From: CAYLYU01 sp964501925
Lineage (GTDB): Bacteria > Pseudomonadota > Zetaproteobacteria > Mariprofundales > Mariprofundaceae
Assembly (NCBI GenBank): GCA_964501925.1
Contig: CAZCTM010000005.1
Location: 1 to 64,000, forward strand
Reading direction: 5' to 3'
DNA: 64,000 nucleotides
Shown here: positions 1 through 8,694 of the stretch, piece after piece
How positions within the stretch are numbered: position 1 is the stretch's first letter
Layout: each line of letters starts with the position of its first letter
Translations under genes and position numbers: made by a program
The notes under the pieces: model-generated
Database searches by the model: none
Told to the model about the DNA's origin: nothing
What the model saw: only the letters and a program-made list of their open reading frames with translations

Positions 1-47
1 CCTATCCATCGCCTAAAGGCGAGGGGTTTACTGATCCCCTATCGGGG
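1..47 (+). mobile_element. Possible right end of an IS200/IS605-type element (hairpins only)
   Basis: At bases 6-25, CCATCGCC and GGCGAGGG pair around a TAAA loop with one mismatch. A second small stem-loop follows (GGGG at 23-26 with CCCC at 36-39, or CCCC 36-39 with GGGG 44-47). Short subterminal hairpins of this kind are known at the right ends of IS200/IS605 elements, downstream of tnpB, where they also form the 3' part of the omega RNA. No transposase or TnpB is in the window, because the left edge cuts it off. The call rests on hairpin resemblance alone and could be coincidence. Confidence 0.3.
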
Positions 48-80
48 ACTCTAAACACTGGACATACGGACCAAGATTCC

Positions 81-836
81 GTGCTTAATCAGCACATACA
101 AACCATGGCCTTACATCGTGATGGCCACCGGTTTCCCGTAGAGCTATCCATCGTCCCCCTTCACACGGATGACACGGTAAGGTTTAATGCCTTTATTCGA
201 GACATCAGTGAACAAGTCAAAGCCCGCCATGCCCTGGAAGGGAGCCACAAGCAACTAAGGTCGAGTCTAATAGGCACCATTACAGCCGTTTCCAAGGCTG
301 TTGGTGCAAGAGATCCATACACGGCAGGACACCAGCAGCGCGTGGCGCAACTCTCCCGGGCCATCGCCCAGGAAATGGGGTTGGACAAAGAAAGAATCGA
401 TGGGCTCAGACTGGGAGCTTCCATCCATGATATTGGTAAAATTTACCTGCCGGCGGAAATTCTCAGCAAACCGGCCAAGCTGGCCGACATAGAATACGAG
501 TTGATCAAGAGTCATGCGCGGGTTGGTTACAATATCCTGAAAGATATCGCTTTTCCCTGGCCGATAGCGGACATCGCCTATCAACATCACGAGCATCTGG
601 ATGGATCGGGTTACCCGCGAGGGCTGAAAGGTGATGAGATATGTCTGGAAGCGCGCATTGTTGCCGTCGCGGATGTCGTCGAGGCCATGGCCAGCCATCG
701 TCCCTATCGTCCGGCACTGGGGATTGACATTGCCCTAAAGGAAATCGAATCCAAAAAAAGGATCTGGTTTGATCCTGATGTTGTCGATGCCTGTCTGAAG
801 CTTTTCAGAGAACACAGATTCGGATTTAATGAATAG
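81..836 (+). CDS. HD-GYP domain phosphodiesterase with a partial PAS domain (5' end uncertain)
   Basis: Predicted cyclic-di-GMP phosphodiesterase. Residues 1-48 match the end of a PAS domain (HRDGHRFPVELS, then FIRDISEQ). The HD-GYP domain spans about 62-245 and its metal and catalytic residues are intact: H84, the HDIGK motif at 116-120, H145, the HH pair at 169-170, the GSGYP loop at 175-179 and D198. The frame is open from the GTG at 81 back to the window edge, so the gene probably starts outside. The codons from about base 54 on still look PAS-like, while those before about base 50 do not and coincide with IS-end-like hairpins. Either the 5' part is outside the window or an insertion removed it. 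No neighbour indicates its target pathway. Confidence 0.85.
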   Translation: MLNQHIQTMALHRDGHRFPVELSIVPLHTDDTVRFNAFIRDISEQVKARHALEGSHKQLRSSLIGTITAVSKAVGARDPYTAGHQQRVAQLSRAIAQEMGLDKERIDGLRLGASIHDIGKIYLPAEILSKPAKLADIEYELIKSHARVGYNILKDIAFPWPIADIAYQHHEHLDGSGYPRGLKGDEICLEARIVAVADVVEAMASHRPYRPALGIDIALKEIESKKRIWFDPDVVDACLKLFREHRFGFNE

Positions 837-1272
837 CGGAAGACAACCGGGTGTTTTTGCGCAACATGGGAAGGTTTGGCCGCCTACCTGCAACATAATC
901 GGCAAGAGCGGAAAGGGAAGATCATTTTCATCACTGTAATCCGAATCGGCCATACAGTGACCAGATCCCGATGCCTCCCGCTATGATAACCTGCCTGTAT
1001 TGCCTGTAACTGCGTGTGCAGGATCGGTTGAGTTTCCATAAAGAGGTGTGATGTTGCTATCCAACCAGATGAAACCATGTATTGCATCAGGAATTCCGTG
1101 CATACCCCTGATATAGTTGTTCCAGATGTGGGGTCACAGGGTTGATGTAATACAGTTCCGTGCAGCAGCATCAGGATTCCATGCCCCGCTTTCTTCCTTC
1201 CAACAATATACAGCAGCCTCCCGGATAGAAAACCGCTCGGCCATGAAGGAGAGCTTTAGGGACGCTTCGAGA
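837..1272. other. Intergenic stretch with no recognisable gene
   Basis: These 436 bases separate the HD-GYP gene from the converging ABC-2 permease gene. Open frames crossing it on either strand give composition and sequences without family resemblance, and none has a convincing ribosome binding site. I see no tRNA-like cloverleaf, strong terminator or repeat. It may be a decayed gene. Confidence 0.5.
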
Positions 1273-2039
1273 TTATTCCTTCAGTTTCCAGCCGATGCGC
1301 CACAGATACCAGCAGGCCATGACGCATCCGACAGAGGCCGTGAGAACAACCCAGATGGCCATCTTGGGCTGTGTATCCCCTACCCCGAGAAATCCGTAAC
1401 GAAACCCGTCGATGAGATAGAAGAACGGATTGTAGGCGTTCACCTTCTGCCAGAACGGAGGCAGTTGCCTGACCGAATAGAACACCCCTGAAAGAAAGGT
1501 CAGGGGAAGAATGACAAAATTGTTGATGAGCGACATCTCATCAAATTTTCTGGCCCACATGCCCCCGATAAGCCCGAGGCCTCCCATGAGAAGACTCCCC
1601 GCCAGACCGTAAAGTATGATCATCCACGGATGCCTTATGCCCAGATCGGTAAACGGCATGAGAACAAAGAGCAGCACCGCCGCCACCACACAGGCCCGCA
1701 CAACAGCCGCAGCCAGAAAGGCCACGACCACTTCAAGTGCGGACAAGGGCGCCATAAGAAGATAAATATGCACATTCATTACCTTTCCGGTGATAATGGA
1801 GCTGGAAGTGTTCGCAAAGGCGTTTTGCAAAATGGCCATCATGACCAGTCCCGGGATGAGAAAGCTGAAATAATCCACCTCCAGTCCCGGAACCGAGCGC
1901 TTTCCCAAGGCATAGCGAAAAACGATAAAGTAGAGTGCCGCCATCAGGGCGGGGGCCAGAATGGTCTGAACCTTCACTTTCATGAAACGATGAACCTCTC
2001 GGACAAACAGGGTCCACGCACCCAGAAGATTGGCCTGGC

Positions 2040-2043
<4 letters not shown>
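1273..2043 (-). CDS. ABC-2 type transporter permease (YadH/NodJ-like)
   Basis: Membrane subunit of an ABC exporter, 256 residues, the usual length for this class. A cytoplasmic start (REVHRFMKVKVQTILAP) is followed by about six hydrophobic segments, including FLIPGLVMMAILQNAF, which is typical of the ABC-2 membrane family, and ends in a short basic tail. The start overlaps the stop of the ATPase gene by 4 nt, so the two are translationally coupled and should form a two-gene exporter resembling YadG-YadH. The substrate cannot be read from sequence. Related pairs export drugs, polysaccharides or lipids. Confidence 0.9.
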
Positions 2044-2978
<935 letters not shown>

Positions 2979-2987
2979 GAATCAAAC

Positions 2988-3012
2988 AAAAAAACGGAGC
3001 CCGAAGGCTCCG
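2988..3012 (-). terminator. Rho-independent terminator of erpA
   Basis: Read on the minus strand, CGGAGCC pairs perfectly with GGCTCCG around a TTCG tetraloop and is followed at once by seven T residues. This is a textbook intrinsic terminator. It lies 22 nt after the erpA stop and ends erpA transcription before the ABC exporter genes. Confidence 0.92.
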
Positions 3013-3033
3013 CCCGGAGAGATCATTCCGTTA

Positions 3034-3393
3034 TCAGTAACCCGCATTGGCGCAGCCGCCAGTCTCCGAGGGTGTAAAGGACTGACCACAGCCACAGGTG
3101 GCTGCGGCGTTGGGGTTGCGAATCACAAAGGATGAGCCTTGAAGCGATTCCTGGTAATCGATCTCGGCGCCATCCAGAAGGTTCATGCTCATGGGGTCCA
3201 CCAGCAATCTGACGCCATGACTTTCAACCATGGTATCCTCATCGTTGATGTGTTCATCAAAGGCAAAGCCATACTGGAAGCCGGAGCAGCCTCCCCCGGA
3301 GACAAAAACCCGAAGATTGATGTCGGTATTGTTTTCCTTTTCCAGCAGTTCCTGGATCTTGGTTGCTGCATTTTCCGTAACATGAAGTGACAA
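3034..3393 (-). CDS. erpA: Iron-sulfur cluster insertion protein ErpA
   Basis: A-type carrier that delivers Fe-S clusters to apoproteins. The three cluster-binding cysteines are present at C36 (GGGCSGFQYGF) and C100/C102 (NPNAAATCGCG). The FQYGFAFD and VDPMSM signatures favour ErpA over IscA. I chose a TTG start at 3393 because AGGAGA lies 6 nt upstream (3400-3405) and the protein then begins like its family, at 119 residues. An in-frame ATG 21 nt further upstream would add an atypical basic leader. An extra Gly-Ala-rich tail with C114 extends past the usual end. The gene is divergent from pilT and ends in an intrinsic terminator. Confidence 0.93.
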   Translation of the reverse strand: MSLHVTENAATKIQELLEKENNTDINLRVFVSGGGCSGFQYGFAFDEHINDEDTMVESHGVRLLVDPMSMNLLDGAEIDYQESLQGSSFVIRNPNAAATCGCGQSFTPSETGGCANAGY

Positions 3394-3527
3394 GTCATTT
3401 CTCCTGCATCTCATCCGTTAAATCTCTGTTCAAAATCATTATTGCCGATATGCTGACTGGCTGCAAGCACGGCTTGCAGGTCATGACCTGCTTTCCTATG
3501 CTCCAAGGTGGCAGAGGAGGAGGATGG

Positions 3528-4580
3528 ATGGATATCTCGGAATTGCTGGCCTTTACCGTGAAGAGCAAGGCCTCCGATCTGCATATCTCTTCATCGGAAC
3601 CCCCGTTCCTCCGCATCCACGGTGACATGACCCGAATCAAGATGCCTCCCCTGGAACCCAAGGAAGTCCAGAAAATGATTTACGACATCATGACCGATGA
3701 CCAGCGAAAACGGTTTGAAGAACATCTTGAACTGGACTTCTCCTTCTCCCTGGGCGATATCGCGCGCTTCCGTGTGAACGCCTTCTGGCAGAACCGTGGC
3801 ATGAGCGCGGCCTTCCGGGTCATTCCCAAGGAGGTCTTTACCCTCGAACAGCTCAACTGCCCGAGAATCTTTAAGGATATCGCCATGACCCGACGGGGCA
3901 TTTGCCTGGTCACGGGCCCCACGGGATCGGGCAAATCGACAACACTGGCCGCCATGGTGAATCACCGCAATCAGAATGAGCGGGGACATATCCTTACCAT
4001 CGAGGATCCCATTGAGTTTGTGCACAACTCCAAAAACTGCCTGGTCAGCCAACGTGAACTCGGGCCGCACACACACTCCTTTGCCAATGCCCTGAGAAGC
4101 GCGCTCCGCGAGGATCCGGATACCATCCTCGTCGGTGAGATGCGGGATCTGGAAACCATTCGCCTGGCCCTGACAGCGGCTGAAACGGGGCACATGGTCT
4201 TCGGCACCCTGCACACATCTTCAGCGCCCAAGACCATTGATCGTATCATTGACGTATTTCCTGCCGCCGAAAAAGACATGGTTCGCGCCATGCTTTCCGA
4301 GTCCCTCACCGCCGTGATCGCACAAACCCTGATCAAAACCGCCGACGGAAGTGGCCGGGTGGCCGCCCATGAAATCATGCTGGGAACACCCGCCATCCGG
4401 AACCTGATCAGGGAAAACAAGGTGCCCCAGATGGTCTCGATTATTCAGACCGCCTCGCGGGAAGGGATGCAGACCATGGATGCCGCCCTGCAGGCACTGG
4501 TGCAGGCCAGAAAGATCACACGCCAGGCAGCCCTGGAACGGGCCGTCAACAAGCGTCTGTTCGGTGGAGGGATTGTTTGA
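3528..4580 (+). CDS. pilT: Type IV pilus retraction ATPase PilT
   Basis: Hexameric motor that powers pilus retraction at the inner membrane. The start at MDISELL is preceded by GGAGGAGG at 3516-3523 and gives 350 residues, close to known PilT. The N-terminal PAS-like domain covers about 1-100. Walker A is GPTGSGKST at 130-138, the Asp box TIEDPIE at 157-163, Walker B ILVGEMRD at 200-207 and the His box GHMVFGTLHTSSA at 221-233. The C-terminal AIRNLIRE motif, needed for retraction in studied PilT proteins, is intact at 289-296. It heads a run of three retraction-ATPase genes, with 22 nt before pilU. Confidence 0.96.
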   Translation: MDISELLAFTVKSKASDLHISSSEPPFLRIHGDMTRIKMPPLEPKEVQKMIYDIMTDDQRKRFEEHLELDFSFSLGDIARFRVNAFWQNRGMSAAFRVIPKEVFTLEQLNCPRIFKDIAMTRRGICLVTGPTGSGKSTTLAAMVNHRNQNERGHILTIEDPIEFVHNSKNCLVSQRELGPHTHSFANALRSALREDPDTILVGEMRDLETIRLALTAAETGHMVFGTLHTSSAPKTIDRIIDVFPAAEKDMVRAMLSESLTAVIAQTLIKTADGSGRVAAHEIMLGTPAIRNLIRENKVPQMVSIIQTASREGMQTMDAALQALVQARKITRQAALERAVNKRLFGGGIV

Positions 4581-4602
4581 AAAACAGAAGGACCAGACAC
4601 CC

Positions 4603-5769
4603 ATGAATCATCCGATATCTCCCCGGAAGCTGAGTATCAAGAAGCTGCTAGCCATCATGGTGCACAAGAACGCTTCGGACCTTTACATTTCCACTGGTTT
4701 CCCCCCCGCCTTCCGCATCAACGGTGTGGTCTACCCGCTCAAACAGGAACCCCTGGAGGCCATCACCTGTGAACAGCTTGCCCTTTCCTGCATGAGTGAA
4801 AAACAGCGGGCCACCTTTGCCGAGGATTACGAGATGAATCTCGCACTCCACTATCCCGATCTGGGCCGTTTCCGTGTCAACATATTCAGGGAGAGAGGGC
4901 ACGTCGGCATGGTGATCCGCCAGATCAAAACGCAGATACCCACCATCGATGAACTGGGCCTTCCCCCGATCTTCAAGGACATTGCCATGAGCAAACGTGG
5001 CCTGGTGATCATGGTGGGGGCCACGGGTTGCGGCAAATCAACCTCGCTGGCCGCCATGGTTGACTGGCGTAACAGCCAGCAGGCCGGCCACATCATCACC
5101 ATTGAGGATCCCATTGAGTTTGTCCACCCGCACAAGAAATCGATTGTCACCCAGCGAGAGGTGGGAACCGACACGCATGACTACAAACTCGCCCTGAAGA
5201 ATGCACTGCGTCAGGCCCCGGACGTCATTCTTGTCGGTGAAATACGCGACCGTGAAACCATGGAGCATGCCCTTGAGTTTGCCGAAACCGGTCACCTGTG
5301 CATGGCGACATTGCATGCCACCAATTCCAATCAGGCCATGGAGCGCATCATCAATTTCTTTCCACGGGACATGCACGCCCAGGTCAATCTCAATGTTGCC
5401 CTCAATCTCAAGGCCATCCTCTCACAGCGCCTCGTCAGGACCACGGACAAGAAGCGCACAGCCGCCATCGAGATCCTGATCAACACACCCCACATCAGCG
5501 ACCTGATCATCAAGGGTGAAATAGCGGCCATCAAGCAGGCGATGGCTGAAGGCCAGACCTACGGCATGCAGACGTTCGACCAGCACCTGCTTGTGCTCTG
5601 GAAACAGGGCCGGATCAGTGAGGAAGAGGCCCTGCGTCATGCTGACTCCTACAATGACATGCGTCTGAGCATCAAGATGGCCAGGCTCAAGGGCTCCGAT
5701 GAAGATACCCATCTGGATCAGCTGAGCAGCGGCGTCGAACTTGATCTTGACGGCGATGACAGGTTTTAA
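4603..5769 (+). CDS. pilU: PilT/PilU-family retraction ATPase, PilU-type
   Basis: Paralog of PilT. PilU in other bacteria is an accessory retraction motor that works with PilT. At 388 residues from the ATG at 4603 it is longer than PilT because of a C-terminal tail ending in an acidic stretch, a usual PilU trait. Walker A is GATGCGKST (139-147), Asp box TIEDPIE, Walker B DVILVGEIRD (207-216), His box GHLCMATLHATNS. In place of AIRNLIRE it has HISDLIIKGE, again as expected for PilU. It begins 22 nt after pilT and ends 3 nt before the third ATPase gene. Confidence 0.93.
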   Translation: MNHPISPRKLSIKKLLAIMVHKNASDLYISTGFPPAFRINGVVYPLKQEPLEAITCEQLALSCMSEKQRATFAEDYEMNLALHYPDLGRFRVNIFRERGHVGMVIRQIKTQIPTIDELGLPPIFKDIAMSKRGLVIMVGATGCGKSTSLAAMVDWRNSQQAGHIITIEDPIEFVHPHKKSIVTQREVGTDTHDYKLALKNALRQAPDVILVGEIRDRETMEHALEFAETGHLCMATLHATNSNQAMERIINFFPRDMHAQVNLNVALNLKAILSQRLVRTTDKKRTAAIEILINTPHISDLIIKGEIAAIKQAMAEGQTYGMQTFDQHLLVLWKQGRISEEEALRHADSYNDMRLSIKMARLKGSDEDTHLDQLSSGVELDLDGDDRF

Positions 5770-5772
5770 ACC

Positions 5773-6873
5773 TTGAACAGCCACGGTCTTATTGACGACC
5801 TCCTGCGCATTGCCTTCAACAACAAGGCCTCGGACCTGTTTGTGCGTACCGGTGACAGGATAAGGCTGCGCATCAACGGCATCATGGTCTGCATCCCCGT
5901 TGACAAGGTTCAGCCACCAACGCGTGAGCAGGTCACTGGCATGATCCGGCATTTGTTGCGGACCTCCTCGGAACCACCGGATATCGAGACAGTTCAACAC
6001 CTTGATTTTCACTACTCTCTGGAAGAGGTGGCGCATTTCCGTATTCACGTCATGCGGACCTGTAACAACTTCGGTATCGTCGCCCGCGTCATCCCCAGTC
6101 GGCCTCCCACTGTGGAGCAGCTTAATCTCCCTGCTTCCCTTCATCAGATTGCCAAATACCGTCACGGCCTCATTCTGATGGCTGGCACGACAGGTTCGGG
6201 CAAATCCACCACCATGGCCGCAATGATCGCCCAGATTATTCATGAAAGGCCGGTGCATGTGGTCACGCTGGAGGATCCCCTTGAGTTTCGCTACGGCACG
6301 GATGCCATCGGGACGGTTAGTCAGCGTGAAATCGGTCGTGATGTTGCTGATTATTCACAGGGATTGATCGATGCCATGAGGGAGTCTCCCGATGTCATCC
6401 TGGTGGGTGAGGCACGCGACCGTGAAGTCCTTCAACAGGCCATCACGGCCGCTGAGACCGGCCACCTTGTGATGGCCACCGTCCACGCCACCACGGCGGT
6501 CGGCACCATGCAACGGTTCATGTCGGCATTTGGCCTGGATGAACAGGATGCCATACGCGAGCGACTTGCAGAAAACCTTCGTGCGATCATCGTTCAGAAA
6601 CTCCTGCCACTGAAATCGGGCCAGGGAAGAATCGCCGCTGTGGAGATCATGATTCGGAATTCGGTGATCAAGCACTTTATTCTGGATCCCGAACGCTGGT
6701 GTGAAATCCCGAGGGCCATGGAAGAAGGCAAGGATCTTTTTGGCAGTCAGAGTTTTGATCAGCATCTTCAGGAACTGGTCGAGTCAGACCAGATCGAATA
6801 CAAGGAGGCCCTTTCCCACGCGGTCTTCCCGGAAGATTTTGCGATGCGTATGGGAAGGCAACAGGAAATCTAG
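5773..6873 (+). CDS. Third PilT/PilU-family ATPase, divergent
   Basis: A third retraction-type ATPase of 366 residues. All nucleotide-binding boxes are present: Walker A GTTGSGKST (138-146), Asp box TLEDPLE, Walker B DVILVGEARD (207-216), His box GHLVMATVHATTA. It therefore looks catalytically competent. It differs from its neighbours across the N-terminal domain and has VIKHFILDPE where PilT has AIRNLIRE. The best start is a TTG 3 nt after the pilU stop with no clear ribosome binding site, so translation probably depends on coupling to pilU. It could tune retraction or serve another pilus or secretion machine. Its specific role is unknown. Confidence 0.85.
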   Translation: MNSHGLIDDLLRIAFNNKASDLFVRTGDRIRLRINGIMVCIPVDKVQPPTREQVTGMIRHLLRTSSEPPDIETVQHLDFHYSLEEVAHFRIHVMRTCNNFGIVARVIPSRPPTVEQLNLPASLHQIAKYRHGLILMAGTTGSGKSTTMAAMIAQIIHERPVHVVTLEDPLEFRYGTDAIGTVSQREIGRDVADYSQGLIDAMRESPDVILVGEARDREVLQQAITAAETGHLVMATVHATTAVGTMQRFMSAFGLDEQDAIRERLAENLRAIIVQKLLPLKSGQGRIAAVEIMIRNSVIKHFILDPERWCEIPRAMEEGKDLFGSQSFDQHLQELVESDQIEYKEALSHAVFPEDFAMRMGRQQEI

Positions 6874-6876
6874 GTT

Positions 6877-7476
6877 TTAGAGGGACAGCAGTGCCTCCTT
6901 CATTTCATCGGTCCAGAATCTGATGGTCGCCTTGTTGGCTGCATGTCCGGGAATGTGCATGATCTCGCCAAACGTGACTTTCGCCCTCCCCCTCTGAAAA
7001 AATTGCCGGAAGAGATGCCTGCCATCAAATGGCCAGACACCGGTCACACGAAACGGGAGGATGGGGGCGCCCGTTTCCATGGCCAGAACGACGGCGCCGG
7101 GGAGCACGCGCTTCAACGGGATCCGGGGGTTTGCAGCGCCCTCCGGAAAGATGCATAGCACCTTTCCCTCCTTAAGCGCCCGGGTTGCTGCCTCAAGCGC
7201 CTTCCGGTTGACTCCACCGGGCTGTACGGGAATGGCACCGACAAATCGGAAGAACCAGCGCAGATACCACATGGCATCGTAGTACTCCCTGGCCATCAGA
7301 AAGTGCAAGGGCCTGTCGACAACGGACTGGACCAGCAGAGGATCAATGCCGGAGCGATGGTTCCCCACCAGAATCAGGGGACCCTCGGGCAGGCTGACCC
7401 TTTCGGAGGACAGTCGCTGCCACCAGCGGCAGTACCACTCATTGAGCTTGTACATCCAGGCAGGAGGTGATATCAC
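6877..7476 (-). CDS. PlsC-family 1-acyl-glycerol-3-phosphate acyltransferase-like protein
   Basis: Probable membrane-associated acyltransferase of the PlsC/LPLAT fold, 199 residues. Motif I NHRSGIDP gives the His-x4-Asp pair (H40, D45) and motif III is FPEGAANP (110-117). A later proline-containing segment, ILPFRVTG, matches motif IV. The family transfers acyl chains to lysophosphatidic acid or related acceptors; this short version may act in phospholipid or ornithine-lipid synthesis. The start is a GTG at 7476, or an ATG seven codons further in at 7455. It converges on the third pil ATPase gene with only 3 nt between stops. Confidence 0.85.
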   Translation of the reverse strand: MISPPAWMYKLNEWYCRWWQRLSSERVSLPEGPLILVGNHRSGIDPLLVQSVVDRPLHFLMAREYYDAMWYLRWFFRFVGAIPVQPGGVNRKALEAATRALKEGKVLCIFPEGAANPRIPLKRVLPGAVVLAMETGAPILPFRVTGVWPFDGRHLFRQFFQRGRAKVTFGEIMHIPGHAANKATIRFWTDEMKEALLSL

Positions 7477-7557
7477 GCAGACAACCTATCAGTTTTCATG
7501 CCTGGAAACCCCTCCCTGCTTCTTTTGATCCATGGCTGCAGCGGATAACATAAATGG

Positions 7558-8685
7558 ATGAAAATCCGCTCATCCTCACCCTACCTGTCCACAGCCCAGC
7601 AGGTGGCGGAAAGATTCGGTCTGGGTGGACGGATCATTGCCGTCAAGCCATATGGCAACGGTCTCATCAATGAAACCTTTCTGGTCACCACGGATGCGCA
7701 GGTCAAAGCCATTCTCCAGCGCATCAATGATCATGTCTTTCCCCACCCTGAATGGATCATGAAAAACCTGCGAACCTTACTCGATCACATCCGACACCGC
7801 CAAAAAAGAGGGGGAACCTCCCCCAACCTTCGTCTGCCTGATATTTTCAGGACCCGTGAGGGGAAAGACTGGACCACCGATGGCAGGGGCGGTTTCTGGC
7901 GGGCCATGCGATATATTGACCAGACTTACACGGTCGATGCAGTCCACACGTCCAGCCAGGCGGAGGGGGCAGGTTTTGCCCTTGGTCGTTTTCATGCTCT
8001 GGTCCATGATCTCGACCCTTCGCGGCTGCACGACACCCTTCCCGGCTTTCACGTCACACCGCATTACCTGAGGAGATTCAAATCTGTACTGAAACAGGCA
8101 GATCCCCACCTCCGGGAGAACCCCGGGCTGGACTTCTGCCTTTCCTTCATCAGGGAAAGGGAGGCTGGTGTTGATGTACTCGAGAGGGCAAAAGGGATGG
8201 GACTTCTCACCTTCCAGCCGACTCATGGCGACCCGAAGATAAACAATATCCTCTTCGATCGTTGCAGCGGAGAAGCCGTGGGCATCATTGATCTGGATAC
8301 CGTCAAGCCCGGTGTGATTCACCATGATATCGGTGACTGCCTGCGCTCCAGCTGTAATCAGAATGGTGACGACCCGACATACGCCAGGTTTGACCTCGAC
8401 ATCTGTAAATACACCCTGAAGGGATACTTCAGGGAAACAAAATGGTTCCTGAAGCGGAGTGATTATGACTATATCTATGAGGCCGTCTGGCTTATCGCCC
8501 TGGAACTGGGTCTGCGATTTCTTACCGACCACCTTGAAGGAGACAAGTACTTCAAAACCGATTTTTCCGGCCAGAACCTGCATCGCGCCATGGTCCAGTT
8601 TCACCTGACAGCGGATGTTGAGAAGAAGGAAAAGGAAATCCGGCAATTGATCTCCGAGACTGCCGCATCAGAATTGCGCCGTTAA
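7558..8685 (+). CDS. Aminoglycoside-phosphotransferase-fold kinase, N-acetylhexosamine kinase-like
   Basis: Small-molecule kinase of the APH/choline-kinase fold, 375 residues. The N-lobe has YGNGLINETFLVTT, where a nucleotide-binding loop is expected. The catalytic loop HGDPKINNILFD is at 223-234 (catalytic Asp225) and the metal-binding DLD at 245-247. The overall pattern resembles NahK-like N-acetylhexosamine 1-kinases, which phosphorylate free GlcNAc or GalNAc. A role in amino-sugar salvage fits the nearby cell-wall hydrolase MltD but is only inferred. It is divergent from the acyltransferase gene and lies 9 nt before uup. Confidence 0.78.
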   Translation: MKIRSSSPYLSTAQQVAERFGLGGRIIAVKPYGNGLINETFLVTTDAQVKAILQRINDHVFPHPEWIMKNLRTLLDHIRHRQKRGGTSPNLRLPDIFRTREGKDWTTDGRGGFWRAMRYIDQTYTVDAVHTSSQAEGAGFALGRFHALVHDLDPSRLHDTLPGFHVTPHYLRRFKSVLKQADPHLRENPGLDFCLSFIREREAGVDVLERAKGMGLLTFQPTHGDPKINNILFDRCSGEAVGIIDLDTVKPGVIHHDIGDCLRSSCNQNGDDPTYARFDLDICKYTLKGYFRETKWFLKRSDYDYIYEAVWLIALELGLRFLTDHLEGDKYFKTDFSGQNLHRAMVQFHLTADVEKKEKEIRQLISETAASELRR

Positions 8686-8694
8686 GATAACACC

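Noticed and set aside
884..1491. Short open frames in and beside the gap after the HD-GYP gene
   Set aside because: None has a convincing ribosome binding site or motif, and one overlaps the ABC-2 permease gene.
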